Of a stretch of 64,000 nt of DNA, positions 1 to 9,294 are shown piece by piece. Location: NCBI GenBank assembly GCA_016191785.1, contig JACPVJ010000119.1, forward strand, positions 1 to 64,000. The letters run 5' to 3'. The stretch comes from Myxococcales bacterium (GTDB taxonomy: Bacteria; Myxococcota_A; Polyangia; Polyangiales; Polyangiaceae). Made by a program: the position numbers and the translations under genes. Position 1 is the first letter of the stretch, and the number at the start of each line of letters is the position of its first letter. The notes below the pieces were generated by a model. It was not told where the DNA came from and made no database searches. It worked only from the letters and a program-made list of their open reading frames with translations.

Positions 1-104
1 ACCGGCCACGCCGATGCGCGCCGGAGTGGAGTCCCCAGCGACACCGGCCACGCCGATGCGCGCCGGAGCGGAGCCCCCAGCGACACCGACCACGCCGATG
101 TGCG
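1..104. repeat. 42-bp tandem repeat, about 2.5 copies, cut by window edge
   Basis: Two nearly identical 42-bp units (1-42 and 43-84) and a third partial unit (85-104) each begin ACCGRCCACGCCGATG and carry CCCAGCGAC at the end. The array may continue upstream of the window. It lies just upstream of the secreted protein gene at 164. One reading frame through it is open and encodes a repeated 14-residue MRAG..P.TP unit, but the gene's signal peptide starts after the repeats, so I read them as non-coding. Confidence 0.8.
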
Positions 105-163
105 TTGCCCTGTGGCGTTTGGCGCCTCGGGAAGCTCGAGCGGGCGTGATAGCGTACCGGCCG

Positions 164-931
164 ATGAAGAGGGCAATCTGCGGGGTGGCGGTTCTGTTCG
201 CAGCGACCTGGGCACAGGCACAACAGCCGGGCAGCAGCGGCGCGCTTCCGCCCGAGCCGCCGCCAGCGCCGCCAACCCCCAGCGCGTCGCCGCCGCCCGA
301 GCCAAGCGCGAGCGCAGCCGCGCCTGTGCCCGGGCCGCCGCCGGCCCAACCCGCGGCGCCACCCGGCGCCTATCCACCACCGGGTGCGTACTACCCGCCC
401 CCCGGCGCGTACCCGCCTCCGGGCGCGTACCCGCCGCCCGCCCCGCCTCCGCCCGATCCGGTGCGCATCCTCTCGCTGACCTTGTCGCCGGTGCACTTGA
501 TCGGGCCGGTGATCGAGCTCACCGGCGAGCTGCGCGTCGTCGATCACTTCGGCGCAGCGCTGATCGGCGGCTACGGCTCACTGACCGTCGACGACGACAC
601 CTTCAAGGTGTGGGAGCTGGGCGGTCAGCTCTTGGCCTACCCGATGAATCCGTTCCACGGCCTTCACCTGGGTGCCGAGCTCTTGTACGTGAAGGTCGAC
701 GCCGAAGATCTGCAAGACGGCACCTTCCGTGGCACCGGCAACGGGCTCGCGGTGGGGCCGCTGGTCGGCTACAAAGTGCTCACCTCGGGCGGCTTCACCT
801 TCGTGGCGCAAGGCGGCGTGCAGTACGTCGCGGTTCAGGCCGAGGCTAGTGACAGCGCCGGCAACTCGGCGAAAGACGACGACCAGCGGTTCATCGGGCT
901 CTTGAACCTGAACCTCGGGTACTCGTTCTGA
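164..931 (+). CDS. Secreted Pro-rich protein with C-terminal beta-barrel-like domain
   Basis: I chose the ATG at 164 because it gives a clean signal peptide (MKRAICGVAVLFAATWAQAQ). The frame stays open upstream through the tandem repeats but has no signal sequence there. After the signal come about 80 residues of Pro/Ala/Gly low complexity with several PPGAYPPP repeats. A C-terminal domain of about 155 residues follows, with alternating hydrophobic strands (ILSLTLSPVHLIGPVIELTG, AALIGGYGSLTV) and a final aromatic residue (LNLNLGYSF), as in outer-membrane barrels. The likely role is a surface or outer-membrane protein with a flexible Pro-rich linker; the barrel assignment is inference. It converges on the TerB-like gene, only 5 bp away. 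Confidence 0.75.
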   Translation: MKRAICGVAVLFAATWAQAQQPGSSGALPPEPPPAPPTPSASPPPEPSASAAAPVPGPPPAQPAAPPGAYPPPGAYYPPPGAYPPPGAYPPPAPPPPDPVRILSLTLSPVHLIGPVIELTGELRVVDHFGAALIGGYGSLTVDDDTFKVWELGGQLLAYPMNPFHGLHLGAELLYVKVDAEDLQDGTFRGTGNGLAVGPLVGYKVLTSGGFTFVAQGGVQYVAVQAEASDSAGNSAKDDDQRFIGLLNLNLGYSF

Positions 932-936
932 CTCGC

Positions 937-1266
937 TCAGCGCTCGAGCGCTGTCTTCAGCTGCTCGAACAACTCGCGCTCTTCGGCTTCGACCGTGCCG
1001 TCGGCGTAGATCACGGCGCGCACGGCCTCGACGAACGCGCGCCGGTGCGCGGGGGGCACCAGCGATGGATCGACCTCGCCCGGAGCCGGAGCCACGTGGA
1101 GCCACTCTGCGACCTGTGCGCGATCGGCAGCGTCGAGCTGCAAGCGCTCGACCAGGCGCTCGACGAACCGGCGCTCGCCGGCGTGGATCTCGAGGTCGGT
1201 CCAGGCGTAGGCGCACACGAACTTGATCAACAACAGGCGCTCGTCGCGCGACAGGGCTTCGAACAT
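937..1266 (-). CDS. TerB-like small helical protein
   Basis: 109 residues starting MFEALSRDERLLLIKFVCAYAW. The pattern of acidic helices, with DLEIHAGERRFVERL in the first half and ADGTVEAEERELFEQL near the C-terminus, is the two-repeat hallmark of the TerB / COG4103-like family. In that family, paired acidic motifs sit in an all-helical fold associated with metal-stress and membrane-linked proteins. No other ter genes are nearby, so a tellurite-resistance role is not supported and a general stress role is only possible. A 16-bp perfect palindrome (938-953) covers the end of the gene, at the convergent junction with the upstream secreted-protein gene. Confidence 0.7.
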   Translation of the reverse strand: MFEALSRDERLLLIKFVCAYAWTDLEIHAGERRFVERLVERLQLDAADRAQVAEWLHVAPAPGEVDPSLVPPAHRRAFVEAVRAVIYADGTVEAEERELFEQLKTALER

Positions 1267-1394
1267 GGCAGGACCCAGGATAGAGCCTCACGACGCCGGT
1301 GTCTCGCCCGCGCCACTGCTCGGCGACCGCCCGCTCGGGCAGCCCGCCCTCGCCTCGCCACGCGCGAAACGTGGGCGGATGCGGCCGCTAGCCG

Positions 1395-1724
1395 TCACGG
1401 AGCCTGCCCCGAGTGCGCGCCGCAGCTCGGGCAACGTGTGCCTGGGTCCATCAGGTAGAGCGCCGCGCAGAACGGGCAGCGCGTCGGCGCCGGCCCCGGC
1501 CCCGCCAACCCCAGCTCGGGGCGCGCGCGGCGCAAGCGCAGCGTGGCCGCGAGCAAGAGATCGCGCAGCGCGCGCTCGGCCTGGTTGGCTCGCCGGAGCG
1601 GCAGCGTCGAGGAGCGTTGCAGGCCAATCAGACGCAGGCTCGCGGCCGGGCGCGAGACGTCCAGGTCGTAGCCCAGGCTAGCAGGCAGAACAACGCCGGC
1701 GAGTACTCGAGGATCGCCACCCAT
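1395..1724 (-). CDS. Hypothetical protein with C-terminal zinc ribbon
   Basis: 109 residues, unrecognised except for the C-terminus, where two CPxC knuckles (RCPFC and RCPSC, about 12 residues apart) form a probable rubredoxin-like zinc ribbon. The middle is rich in Arg/Leu/Ala (LRDLLLAATLRLRRARP). The start is uncertain: the frame is open further upstream without an obvious ATG or GTG. The neighbouring frame over 1725-1815 also looks protein-like (DLLGRPMTGVARIGLEHWRC), so a frameshift or a longer gene is possible. It follows the receptor-like lipoprotein gene by about 90 bp on the same strand and may be the last gene of that operon. Confidence 0.5.
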   Translation of the reverse strand: MGGDPRVLAGVVLPASLGYDLDVSRPAASLRLIGLQRSSTLPLRRANQAERALRDLLLAATLRLRRARPELGLAGPGPAPTRCPFCAALYLMDPGTRCPSCGAHSGQAP

Positions 1725-1815
1725 CGAAAGCGCTGACAGCGCCAGTGTTCGAGCCCAATACGGGCCACGCCGGTCATCGGGCGGCCGAGTAGATCGGAGA
1801 GAGCGGCCGCGGTGG

Positions 1816-3246
1816 TCACGGCGAGAGTGTCTGCTCCACTTCGAAGCTCTGGCCGGTGATCTTCCAGATGTCCACCGGGCCGCGGGTCTCTTCGGTCAGC
1901 GGGTCGTAGTCCAGCTCGCCGGACGCGCCCCGGATGTCGACGCTGCCGCCAGTGGCCAGCGCCTGGGCCACGCCCGCCCAGCTCGCGGGCTGCACGTCGG
2001 CGCCGGCACCCTTGCTCAGCCGTCGCAAACCGCGAGCGATGCCCAGGCCGTGCACGAAGCCCTCTTGCCCCTGGGAACGCGCCGCACCGTAGAACGTCAG
2101 CCACGCCGCGTCGTAAGCGTGGGACACGTACGAGTACTCGTTGGCGTCGGCCTTGAACGCGGCCTTGAAGCTGGCCCGGAACAGCTCGTACACGTCACCG
2201 GCCGGAACCGCGAAGCGACTCCCTCGGACCTTTGGGAAGAGCGCGCTGGCGCCGGTGGTGCCCTTGAACAGGTCGGCGTTGGCGGCGCTGTCGGTCAAGA
2301 ACAGCTGCTTCTGGGCGTAGCCGCTCGCGGTGGCGGCGGCGTTCAGGAAAGCGACCGCGTCGGCGGTCTGCGACGACACGAAGAGCACCCACGAGGCCGA
2401 GCCCTTGCCCGTAGCGACGACGGCGGCGTCTCGCTCCGCCGTGGTCGAGAACGACACGCGGGTGGTCTGCCCGCCCAGACCCGAGAACGTGGCTTCGAAC
2501 ACCGCCGAGAGCCCCTCGCCGTAGGCGCCGCTCTCGTGGATGACCGCGACCGGGCCGGCCTTCTTTGCCTGTAGGTAGAGGGCAATGGCGTCGCCCTGCA
2601 GCGTGTCCGGCGGCGCCGTTCGCCAGAAGCGACCTGGCGCGACATCGGTCGGGTTCTTGCCGTCGATGGCGCTGAGCGCGGGGCTGGTGGCCGAGGGCGA
2701 GATCAACAGCACGTCGCGCTGCTCGAGGGCGTCGTACACGAGGACGGCATCGGTCGAGGCACTGGGGCCCACGATCGCCGAGACGCCGTACGCGTCGGCC
2801 AAGTGTCGGGCGGCCAGGGCGGCCGCCTGGGTCCGATCGAGCGAGTCGTAGTTGGTGTTCTTGGCGATGTCACACAGTACCACTCCGAAGAAGCGTCCAT
2901 CGAGGCCGCCGGCTTCGTCCGCCTGAGTGGCGGCCAAGATGATCGCGGCCTCGCGCGCCACGTGGGTGGACAGCGAGCGGTCCATCAGGCTGCCGATCAA
3001 GATCGCCGAGGGGTAGCTCTCGGGGCGCGACAGCAGGTCTTTGGGAAAGCTGGCGTTGCAGCGCGGGTTCGGCGCGACCGCCTCGCAATAGCCGTCTCTG
3101 TTGCACACCGATCCGAACCCGAACACCTCGCGGCAGCGCGAGCTGCTCGAGCACGCCGTGACCTCGGGGCGCGTCAGCGAGCAGCTGACCAGCGCGACGG
3201 CGACGGTCGCGAGGCGAAGCGCTCGCTCAGAAGTCGGCGCCGACAC
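1816..3246 (-). CDS. Periplasmic-binding-fold lipoprotein (Leu/Ile/Val receptor-like)
   Basis: 476 residues. The N-terminus has a hydrophobic stretch ending in a lipobox-like LVSC (RLATVAVALVSCS), so it is probably an anchored lipoprotein. The body shows the type I periplasmic-binding fold of the LivJ / Peripla_BP_6 family: AILIGSLMDRS, VSAIVGPSASTDAVLVYDAL, VLLISPSATSP, VAVIHESGAYGEGL, YVSHAYDAAWLTFYGA. No ABC permease or ATPase gene is near. It is the third gene of an operon with a Ser/Thr kinase and a TPR membrane protein, and its start overlaps the TPR gene by 20 bp. I infer a sensory role (ligand receptor feeding the kinase) rather than transport, but this is untested. Confidence 0.8.
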   Translation of the reverse strand: MSAPTSERALRLATVAVALVSCSLTRPEVTACSSSSRCREVFGFGSVCNRDGYCEAVAPNPRCNASFPKDLLSRPESYPSAILIGSLMDRSLSTHVAREAAIILAATQADEAGGLDGRFFGVVLCDIAKNTNYDSLDRTQAAALAARHLADAYGVSAIVGPSASTDAVLVYDALEQRDVLLISPSATSPALSAIDGKNPTDVAPGRFWRTAPPDTLQGDAIALYLQAKKAGPVAVIHESGAYGEGLSAVFEATFSGLGGQTTRVSFSTTAERDAAVVATGKGSASWVLFVSSQTADAVAFLNAAATASGYAQKQLFLTDSAANADLFKGTTGASALFPKVRGSRFAVPAGDVYELFRASFKAAFKADANEYSYVSHAYDAAWLTFYGAARSQGQEGFVHGLGIARGLRRLSKGAGADVQPASWAGVAQALATGGSVDIRGASGELDYDPLTEETRGPVDIWKITGQSFEVEQTLSP

Positions 3247-4024
3247 GGACTGCTCCCCCGTGGGTCACCACCACCACGTCGGCGAACGATCGGGCGCGGG
3301 TGGGTCGCTCACCGCTCGACGCCGTCAGCATGAAATAGGTCCCGGCACCCAGCGCCGCGAGGCCCACGCCCCAACCCAGATCGGCGAACAGCGAGTAGCG
3401 CTGGTCGCGATCGACGGCGTCTCGAGCCGAAGCGTCGCACAGCGTCTGGCCCGAAGAGTGCCGGCACCCGGCGTCGATGTCTTTGCGCGCCGTCAGCGCC
3501 ATGATCCCGAAGGCGGTGCCGGTGGCCGCGGCGGCGCCGCCGACGCCGAGCAACACCCAACCGAGCGTGGTGTCGGCCGAGGAGCGGCCGTCGAGCGCGT
3601 CGGAGGGGGAAGGGGTCGGGCGCGGTGTCTGCTCGCGATCACGCGGCTCTGCCGGCTCCGGGGTGTCTTCGAGCTCGACCTCGGGCTCGGGCGCACGCTT
3701 CCTCAAGTTCTGGATGCGCTTCTCGAGCGTGGCTTTCTCGGTGGGCTTGGCGTGCGGCAGGTACTTCTCGAGCGCGGCGGCGGCTTCTCGCAGCTTCCCA
3801 AGACGCTCGAGGGCGTTGCCGATGTTGAACAAGAGCCGCGGCCGCTGGCTCAAACGGTGGGCCTCTTCGAAGGCCGCTAGCGCGTCGTCGTAGCGACCCT
3901 CCGCGTAGGCGACGTCACCTTGCTGGAACAGCCGGCGCGCGCGGGCGTCGTCGGCGGGACCGGCCCAGGCGAGGGTCGCGCTCGTGAGCGCGGCGATCAG
4001 CACTGCCCACGCCGAAGCCTTCAC
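3227..4024 (-). CDS. TPR protein with signal peptide and C-terminal membrane segments
   Basis: 265 residues from a GTG at 4024 that overlaps the kinase stop (GTGA). This start gives a signal peptide VKASAWAVLIAALTSATLAWAG. Two TPR-like helices pairs follow (ADDARARRLFQQGDVAYAEG, RYDDALAAFEEAHRLS, RPRLLFNIGNALERLG). Then comes a charged Pro/Glu linker and two hydrophobic segments (LGWVLLGVGGAAAATGTAFG; LGWGVGLAALGAGTYFML). This architecture, TPR plus two membrane segments, recurs beside Pkn kinases in myxobacteria. It probably scaffolds a membrane complex with the kinase upstream and the receptor-like lipoprotein downstream. Translational coupling on both sides supports joint function; the exact role is unknown. 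Confidence 0.8.
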   Translation of the reverse strand: MKASAWAVLIAALTSATLAWAGPADDARARRLFQQGDVAYAEGRYDDALAAFEEAHRLSQRPRLLFNIGNALERLGKLREAAAALEKYLPHAKPTEKATLEKRIQNLRKRAPEPEVELEDTPEPAEPRDREQTPRPTPSPSDALDGRSSADTTLGWVLLGVGGAAAATGTAFGIMALTARKDIDAGCRHSSGQTLCDASARDAVDRDQRYSLFADLGWGVGLAALGAGTYFMLTASSGERPTRARSFADVVVVTHGGAVRVGADF

Positions 4025-5607
4025 TTGTCGTCCCACGGGTCCACGTTGTCGGTCTTGAGCCCGGTGCCCTTCACCCCCGTCCCGGCGGGCGGAGGCTTCG
4101 GCACGACCGGCGCTCGCTGACCGGGTCTCGCCGGCTTGGCCGAAGCGTCCGGCGCCAGAAGCGGCGTGAGGGTCACGACCTCGGGCGGCAACGAGGTCGC
4201 GTCGAACTCGAAGGTCTGCGTCTCGTGGCCCTGGGCCGACACCCGCAGCGTGTGGCGCTTGGCGTCGGCTTTGAAGGTGCTCGACAACGTGCCGCCGCCG
4301 ATCACCCGACCGTCGAGCTCGAGCGTGGCGTCGGTCGGGATGACCCGGACGCGCACCGCGTAGCTGCCGCCGGCCGCGCCCAGCCCCTCGACCACCTCTG
4401 CCTCGGAGTCGCCCGAGTCGCGGTTCTTCGCGTGGGACACCAGTCGCGACGCGCCGAAGCTGACCCCGACCCCGAGCAGCAGCGCGGCGATGCTCGCGAG
4501 CGACCACCACGCCATGCCCAGCGGCTGCGGCCGACGCGTGGTGCCGGTGGCCAGCGAGGCGGCGCTCTGCCCCAGCGTGCCCCCCGTCTCTTCGAAGGGT
4601 GCGCGGGGAAGGTCGGGAACGGTCAGGTCCTGGTGCTTGGGCGCGGACATGGCCCCGAACCGAGGTTCCCAGATGGTCCGCGCGCGCGGGCTGGCGAAGG
4701 GCAAGAGCGCGCGTCCGAGGGCGCCGACGCTGGGAAAGCGATCGCTCTTCTTCCCGGCCATCGCCCGCAAGATCACTCGCTCGAAGTCGATGGGCAGCCC
4801 GGGCCGATGCAGGTGCGGGGGCTCGAAGTCGCCCTGGGCGATGGCGTACATCAGCCCCATGAAGGTGTCGGCCTTGGTGGCGAACGGGCGAACGCCGGTC
4901 GCGCCCTCGTACAGAATCACGCCCAGCGAGTACTGATCGGCGCGCGCGTCCAGGTTGCGCTCGCCCCGCGCGAGCTCAGGCGAGACGTAGTGTGGCGAGC
5001 CCAGGAACGTCGAGTCGGTGGTCAGCTCGGACGGCGCGTCTTCGACGATCTTCGAGATCCCGAAGTCGAGCACCTTCGCCGACAGATCGTCGTTCCAGCC
5101 GCGCGCCAGGAAGATGTTCGCCGGCTTCAGGTCGCGGTGCACCACGCCCTGCACGTGCGCGGCGTCCACCGCCGCGAGCACCGGCAGGATGAGGTCGACC
5201 AGCTGCGCCAGGTCGAGGGCGCCCTCACGGCGGAAGAACGCGTGCAGCGACTCGCCGTCCAGGTACTCCATCACCAGGCACGGCAGGCCGTCGATCATGC
5301 CGACGTCCGTCACGTCTACGATGTGCGGGTGACGGATGCGCGCCGCGAGCTGCCCCTCGCGAAGGAAGCGCGCCACGACCACGTCGTTCTCGGCGTAGGC
5401 CCGTCGGAGGGTCTTGATGGCGACGCGCTTGCCGAGCCCGGTGTGCACTGCCTCGTACACCTCGCCCATTCCGCCCGCGCCGATCCGGCGCTGGATGGTG
5501 TACTGGCCCACGCTGGTGCCGGGGGCCAGGTCGGGGGTGGCTTGGGGCCGCACGCCGCCGAAGTGTATCAGCGCCCGCGGCCCCCGGGCCCAGAGGTCGC
5601 CCGGCAT
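4021..5607 (-). CDS. Membrane Ser/Thr protein kinase with PEGA-like extracytoplasmic domain
   Basis: 528 residues. The kinase domain spans about 35-300: Gly-rich loop GAGGMGEVYEA (43-53), catalytic Lys65 in VAIK, HRDLKPAN (157-164), DFG (181-183) and an SPHYVSPE activation-segment end. All catalytic residues are present, so it should be active. A linker leads to one transmembrane helix (about 366-386). The C-terminal 415-482 region resembles a PEGA domain (VIPTDATLELDGRVIGGG, LRVSAQGHETQTFEF) and would lie outside the cytoplasm. A nearer GTG (residue 19) is an alternative start. It is the first gene of a minus-strand operon with the TPR protein and receptor-like lipoprotein. It is divergent from the aminotransferase at 5673. 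Confidence 0.92.
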   Translation of the reverse strand: MPGDLWARGPRALIHFGGVRPQATPDLAPGTSVGQYTIQRRIGAGGMGEVYEAVHTGLGKRVAIKTLRRAYAENDVVVARFLREGQLAARIRHPHIVDVTDVGMIDGLPCLVMEYLDGESLHAFFRREGALDLAQLVDLILPVLAAVDAAHVQGVVHRDLKPANIFLARGWNDDLSAKVLDFGISKIVEDAPSELTTDSTFLGSPHYVSPELARGERNLDARADQYSLGVILYEGATGVRPFATKADTFMGLMYAIAQGDFEPPHLHRPGLPIDFERVILRAMAGKKSDRFPSVGALGRALLPFASPRARTIWEPRFGAMSAPKHQDLTVPDLPRAPFEETGGTLGQSAASLATGTTRRPQPLGMAWWSLASIAALLLGVGVSFGASRLVSHAKNRDSGDSEAEVVEGLGAAGGSYAVRVRVIPTDATLELDGRVIGGGTLSSTFKADAKRHTLRVSAQGHETQTFEFDATSLPPEVVTLTPLLAPDASAKPARPGQRAPVVPKPPPAGTGVKGTGLKTDNVDPWDDK

Positions 5608-5672
5608 GGTAGCGTCGCGCCGATGTTTCGCGTGCTTTTGCGACAGATTGCCCCGTCGTCGGTCCGGGCAGA

Positions 5673-6833
5673 GTGATGTTCTCTCGGCGCAGCGCCTTCG
5701 TCCGCGAGCCGAACGCGGTGGCGCGCGCCGTCGAGCGAGCGCGTGCGCGCGGCGCCGCGCTGATCGACCTGACCGTCTCGAATCCCACCGCCGCCGGCAT
5801 CCCCTACGAAGGCCAGCGCATCCTGGCGGCGCTCGCCGACTCGCGGGCGCTGACCTACCAGCCCGCGCCCTTCGGGATCGATCGCGCCCGGCAGGCCGTG
5901 GCCGTCGAGCTCGCGCGTGACGGGATCGCGGTGAGCCCCGAGCGCGTGGTGCTCACCGCCAGCACCAGCGAGGCCTATGCCTGGGCCTTCCAGCTGTTGT
6001 GCGACCCCGGCGACGCGGTCTTGGTCCCGGCTCCCAGTTATCCGTTGCTCGAGCACCTGGCGACGCTCTCGGGCGTGCGGCTCGTGCACTACCCGCTGAT
6101 CTACGACGGCGCGTGGCACGTCGATGGCGAGCTCTTGCGGCGTGCGCGCTCCCCCGACGTTCGCGCGGTGGTGTTGGTCAGCCCCAACAACCCTACCGGG
6201 TCGTTCATCAAACGAAGCGAGCTCGAGACGATCGCCGAGCTGGGCCTACCGATCGTCAGCGACGAGGTGTTTGCGAGATACCCGCTGAGCGAGGACCCGG
6301 CGCGGGTCCGCAGCGCGCTGGACACGGACCGGGTGTTGGTCCTGGCGCTGAGCGGCCTGTCGAAGCCTTCAGCGCTGCCCCAGCTCAAGCTCGGGTGGAT
6401 GGCGGTCGGCGGGCCGGACGCCTCGGTGCAGGAGGCGCTGTCCCGACTCGAGCTGATCGCGGACTCGTATCTGTCCGTCGCGGCGCCGGTGCAGCACGCG
6501 CTCCCCGAGCTGTTCGAGGCGTCGCGCTCCACCGCCGCGGCGATCTGCGCCCGCATCGGAGCAAACCTCGGCGTACTGAGTCGGCAGCTCGCCGGCACGG
6601 CGGCGACCCCGCTCCACGTCGAGGGCGGATGGTATGCGGTGCTGCGCTTACCGAAGACGCGCAGCGAGGAGGCATGGGTCACCGAGCTCATCGATCACGC
6701 CGGTGTCTTGGTCCAGCCCGGTTGGTTCTTCGACTTTCCGGACGAGCCGTACGTCGTCGTCAGCTTGCTGACGGATCCCGATGAACTGGCCCGGGGGCTG
6801 GGGCACCTGGTGCAGCTGCTCGCCGGCGCGTGA
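5673..6833 (+). CDS. Fold-type I pyridoxal-phosphate aminotransferase
   Basis: 386 residues. The start is GTG 5673, or ATG three bases on. Family signatures: DLTVSNPTAAG near the N-terminus, TASTSEAYAW for phosphate binding, VLVSPNNPTGSF, IVSDEVFARYPL, and the Schiff-base lysine in LSGLSKPSALPQLKLGWM (Lys231). It belongs to the class I/II aminotransferases, alanine/aspartate-type; the substrate cannot be told from sequence. It is monocistronic in appearance: divergent from the kinase operon and followed after 113 bp by a lipoprotein gene. A second, distinct aminotransferase lies at 42544. Confidence 0.88.
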   Translation: MMFSRRSAFVREPNAVARAVERARARGAALIDLTVSNPTAAGIPYEGQRILAALADSRALTYQPAPFGIDRARQAVAVELARDGIAVSPERVVLTASTSEAYAWAFQLLCDPGDAVLVPAPSYPLLEHLATLSGVRLVHYPLIYDGAWHVDGELLRRARSPDVRAVVLVSPNNPTGSFIKRSELETIAELGLPIVSDEVFARYPLSEDPARVRSALDTDRVLVLALSGLSKPSALPQLKLGWMAVGGPDASVQEALSRLELIADSYLSVAAPVQHALPELFEASRSTAAAICARIGANLGVLSRQLAGTAATPLHVEGGWYAVLRLPKTRSEEAWVTELIDHAGVLVQPGWFFDFPDEPYVVVSLLTDPDELARGLGHLVQLLAGA

Positions 6834-6946
6834 CACTGGACGCCCGTCCTTTATTGCCTTTGCGCTGGCCCTTCGCCATTCTCCCCGCGGCCCGAAACTT
6901 GCTCGACTGGCGGCCCGCACCGGTTCGCCGTGCGCAGGAGGACACC

Positions 6947-8974
<2,028 letters not shown>

Positions 8975-9003
8975 TCCGGCGCGGTCGCCCGGGCACCCCG
9001 TTG

Positions 9004-9232
9004 CCCGTCACGGCATTGCCGCCGTGCGGAAGTTTGCTGGCCTGCACGGTGCTGCCGACCACCGAAATGCCGCCCCACGGAAGTTCGTCGGCCGGCATCG
9101 TGTTGCCGACCACCGATTTGCCGCCATGCGGAAGTTCGCTGGCCGGCACCGCGCTGCCGACCACCGAAATGCCGCCCCACGGAAGTTTGGTGGCCGGCAC
9201 CGCGTTGGCGACAACCAAAATGCCGCCCCGCC
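9004..9232 (-). repeat. 51-bp tandem repeat array (array 1)
   Basis: Three full 51-bp units (9049-9099, 9100-9150, 9151-9201) and partial units on both sides. Each carries CCGACCACCGAWWTGCCGCC followed by GGAAGTT and GGCCGGCA. On the minus strand the units encode a 17-residue repeat of the type SVVGNxVPAxxLPWGGx, but all frames are open because 51 is divisible by 3. No start codon or RBS sets off a gene. The same repeat, as its reverse complement, forms array 2 at 18537-18660. The rest of the 320 bases between the lipoprotein stop (8974) and the next start (9295) holds nothing else I recognise. Confidence 0.85.
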
Positions 9233-9294
9233 GCCCGCGTTGGCCGAAAAAGTGACCATTGAGGCGGGACGAGCCGACGCGCGATGCTCATCCC

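Noticed and set aside
938..953. 16-bp perfect palindrome CAGCGCTCGAGCGCTG as a terminator or integrase site
   Set aside because: It lies inside the end of the TerB-like gene, has no loop or T-run, and such GC palindromes are common in coding DNA of this composition.
937..1266. Tellurite-resistance operon member
   Set aside because: Only a TerB-like fold is present; no terC, terD, terZ or related gene lies near.
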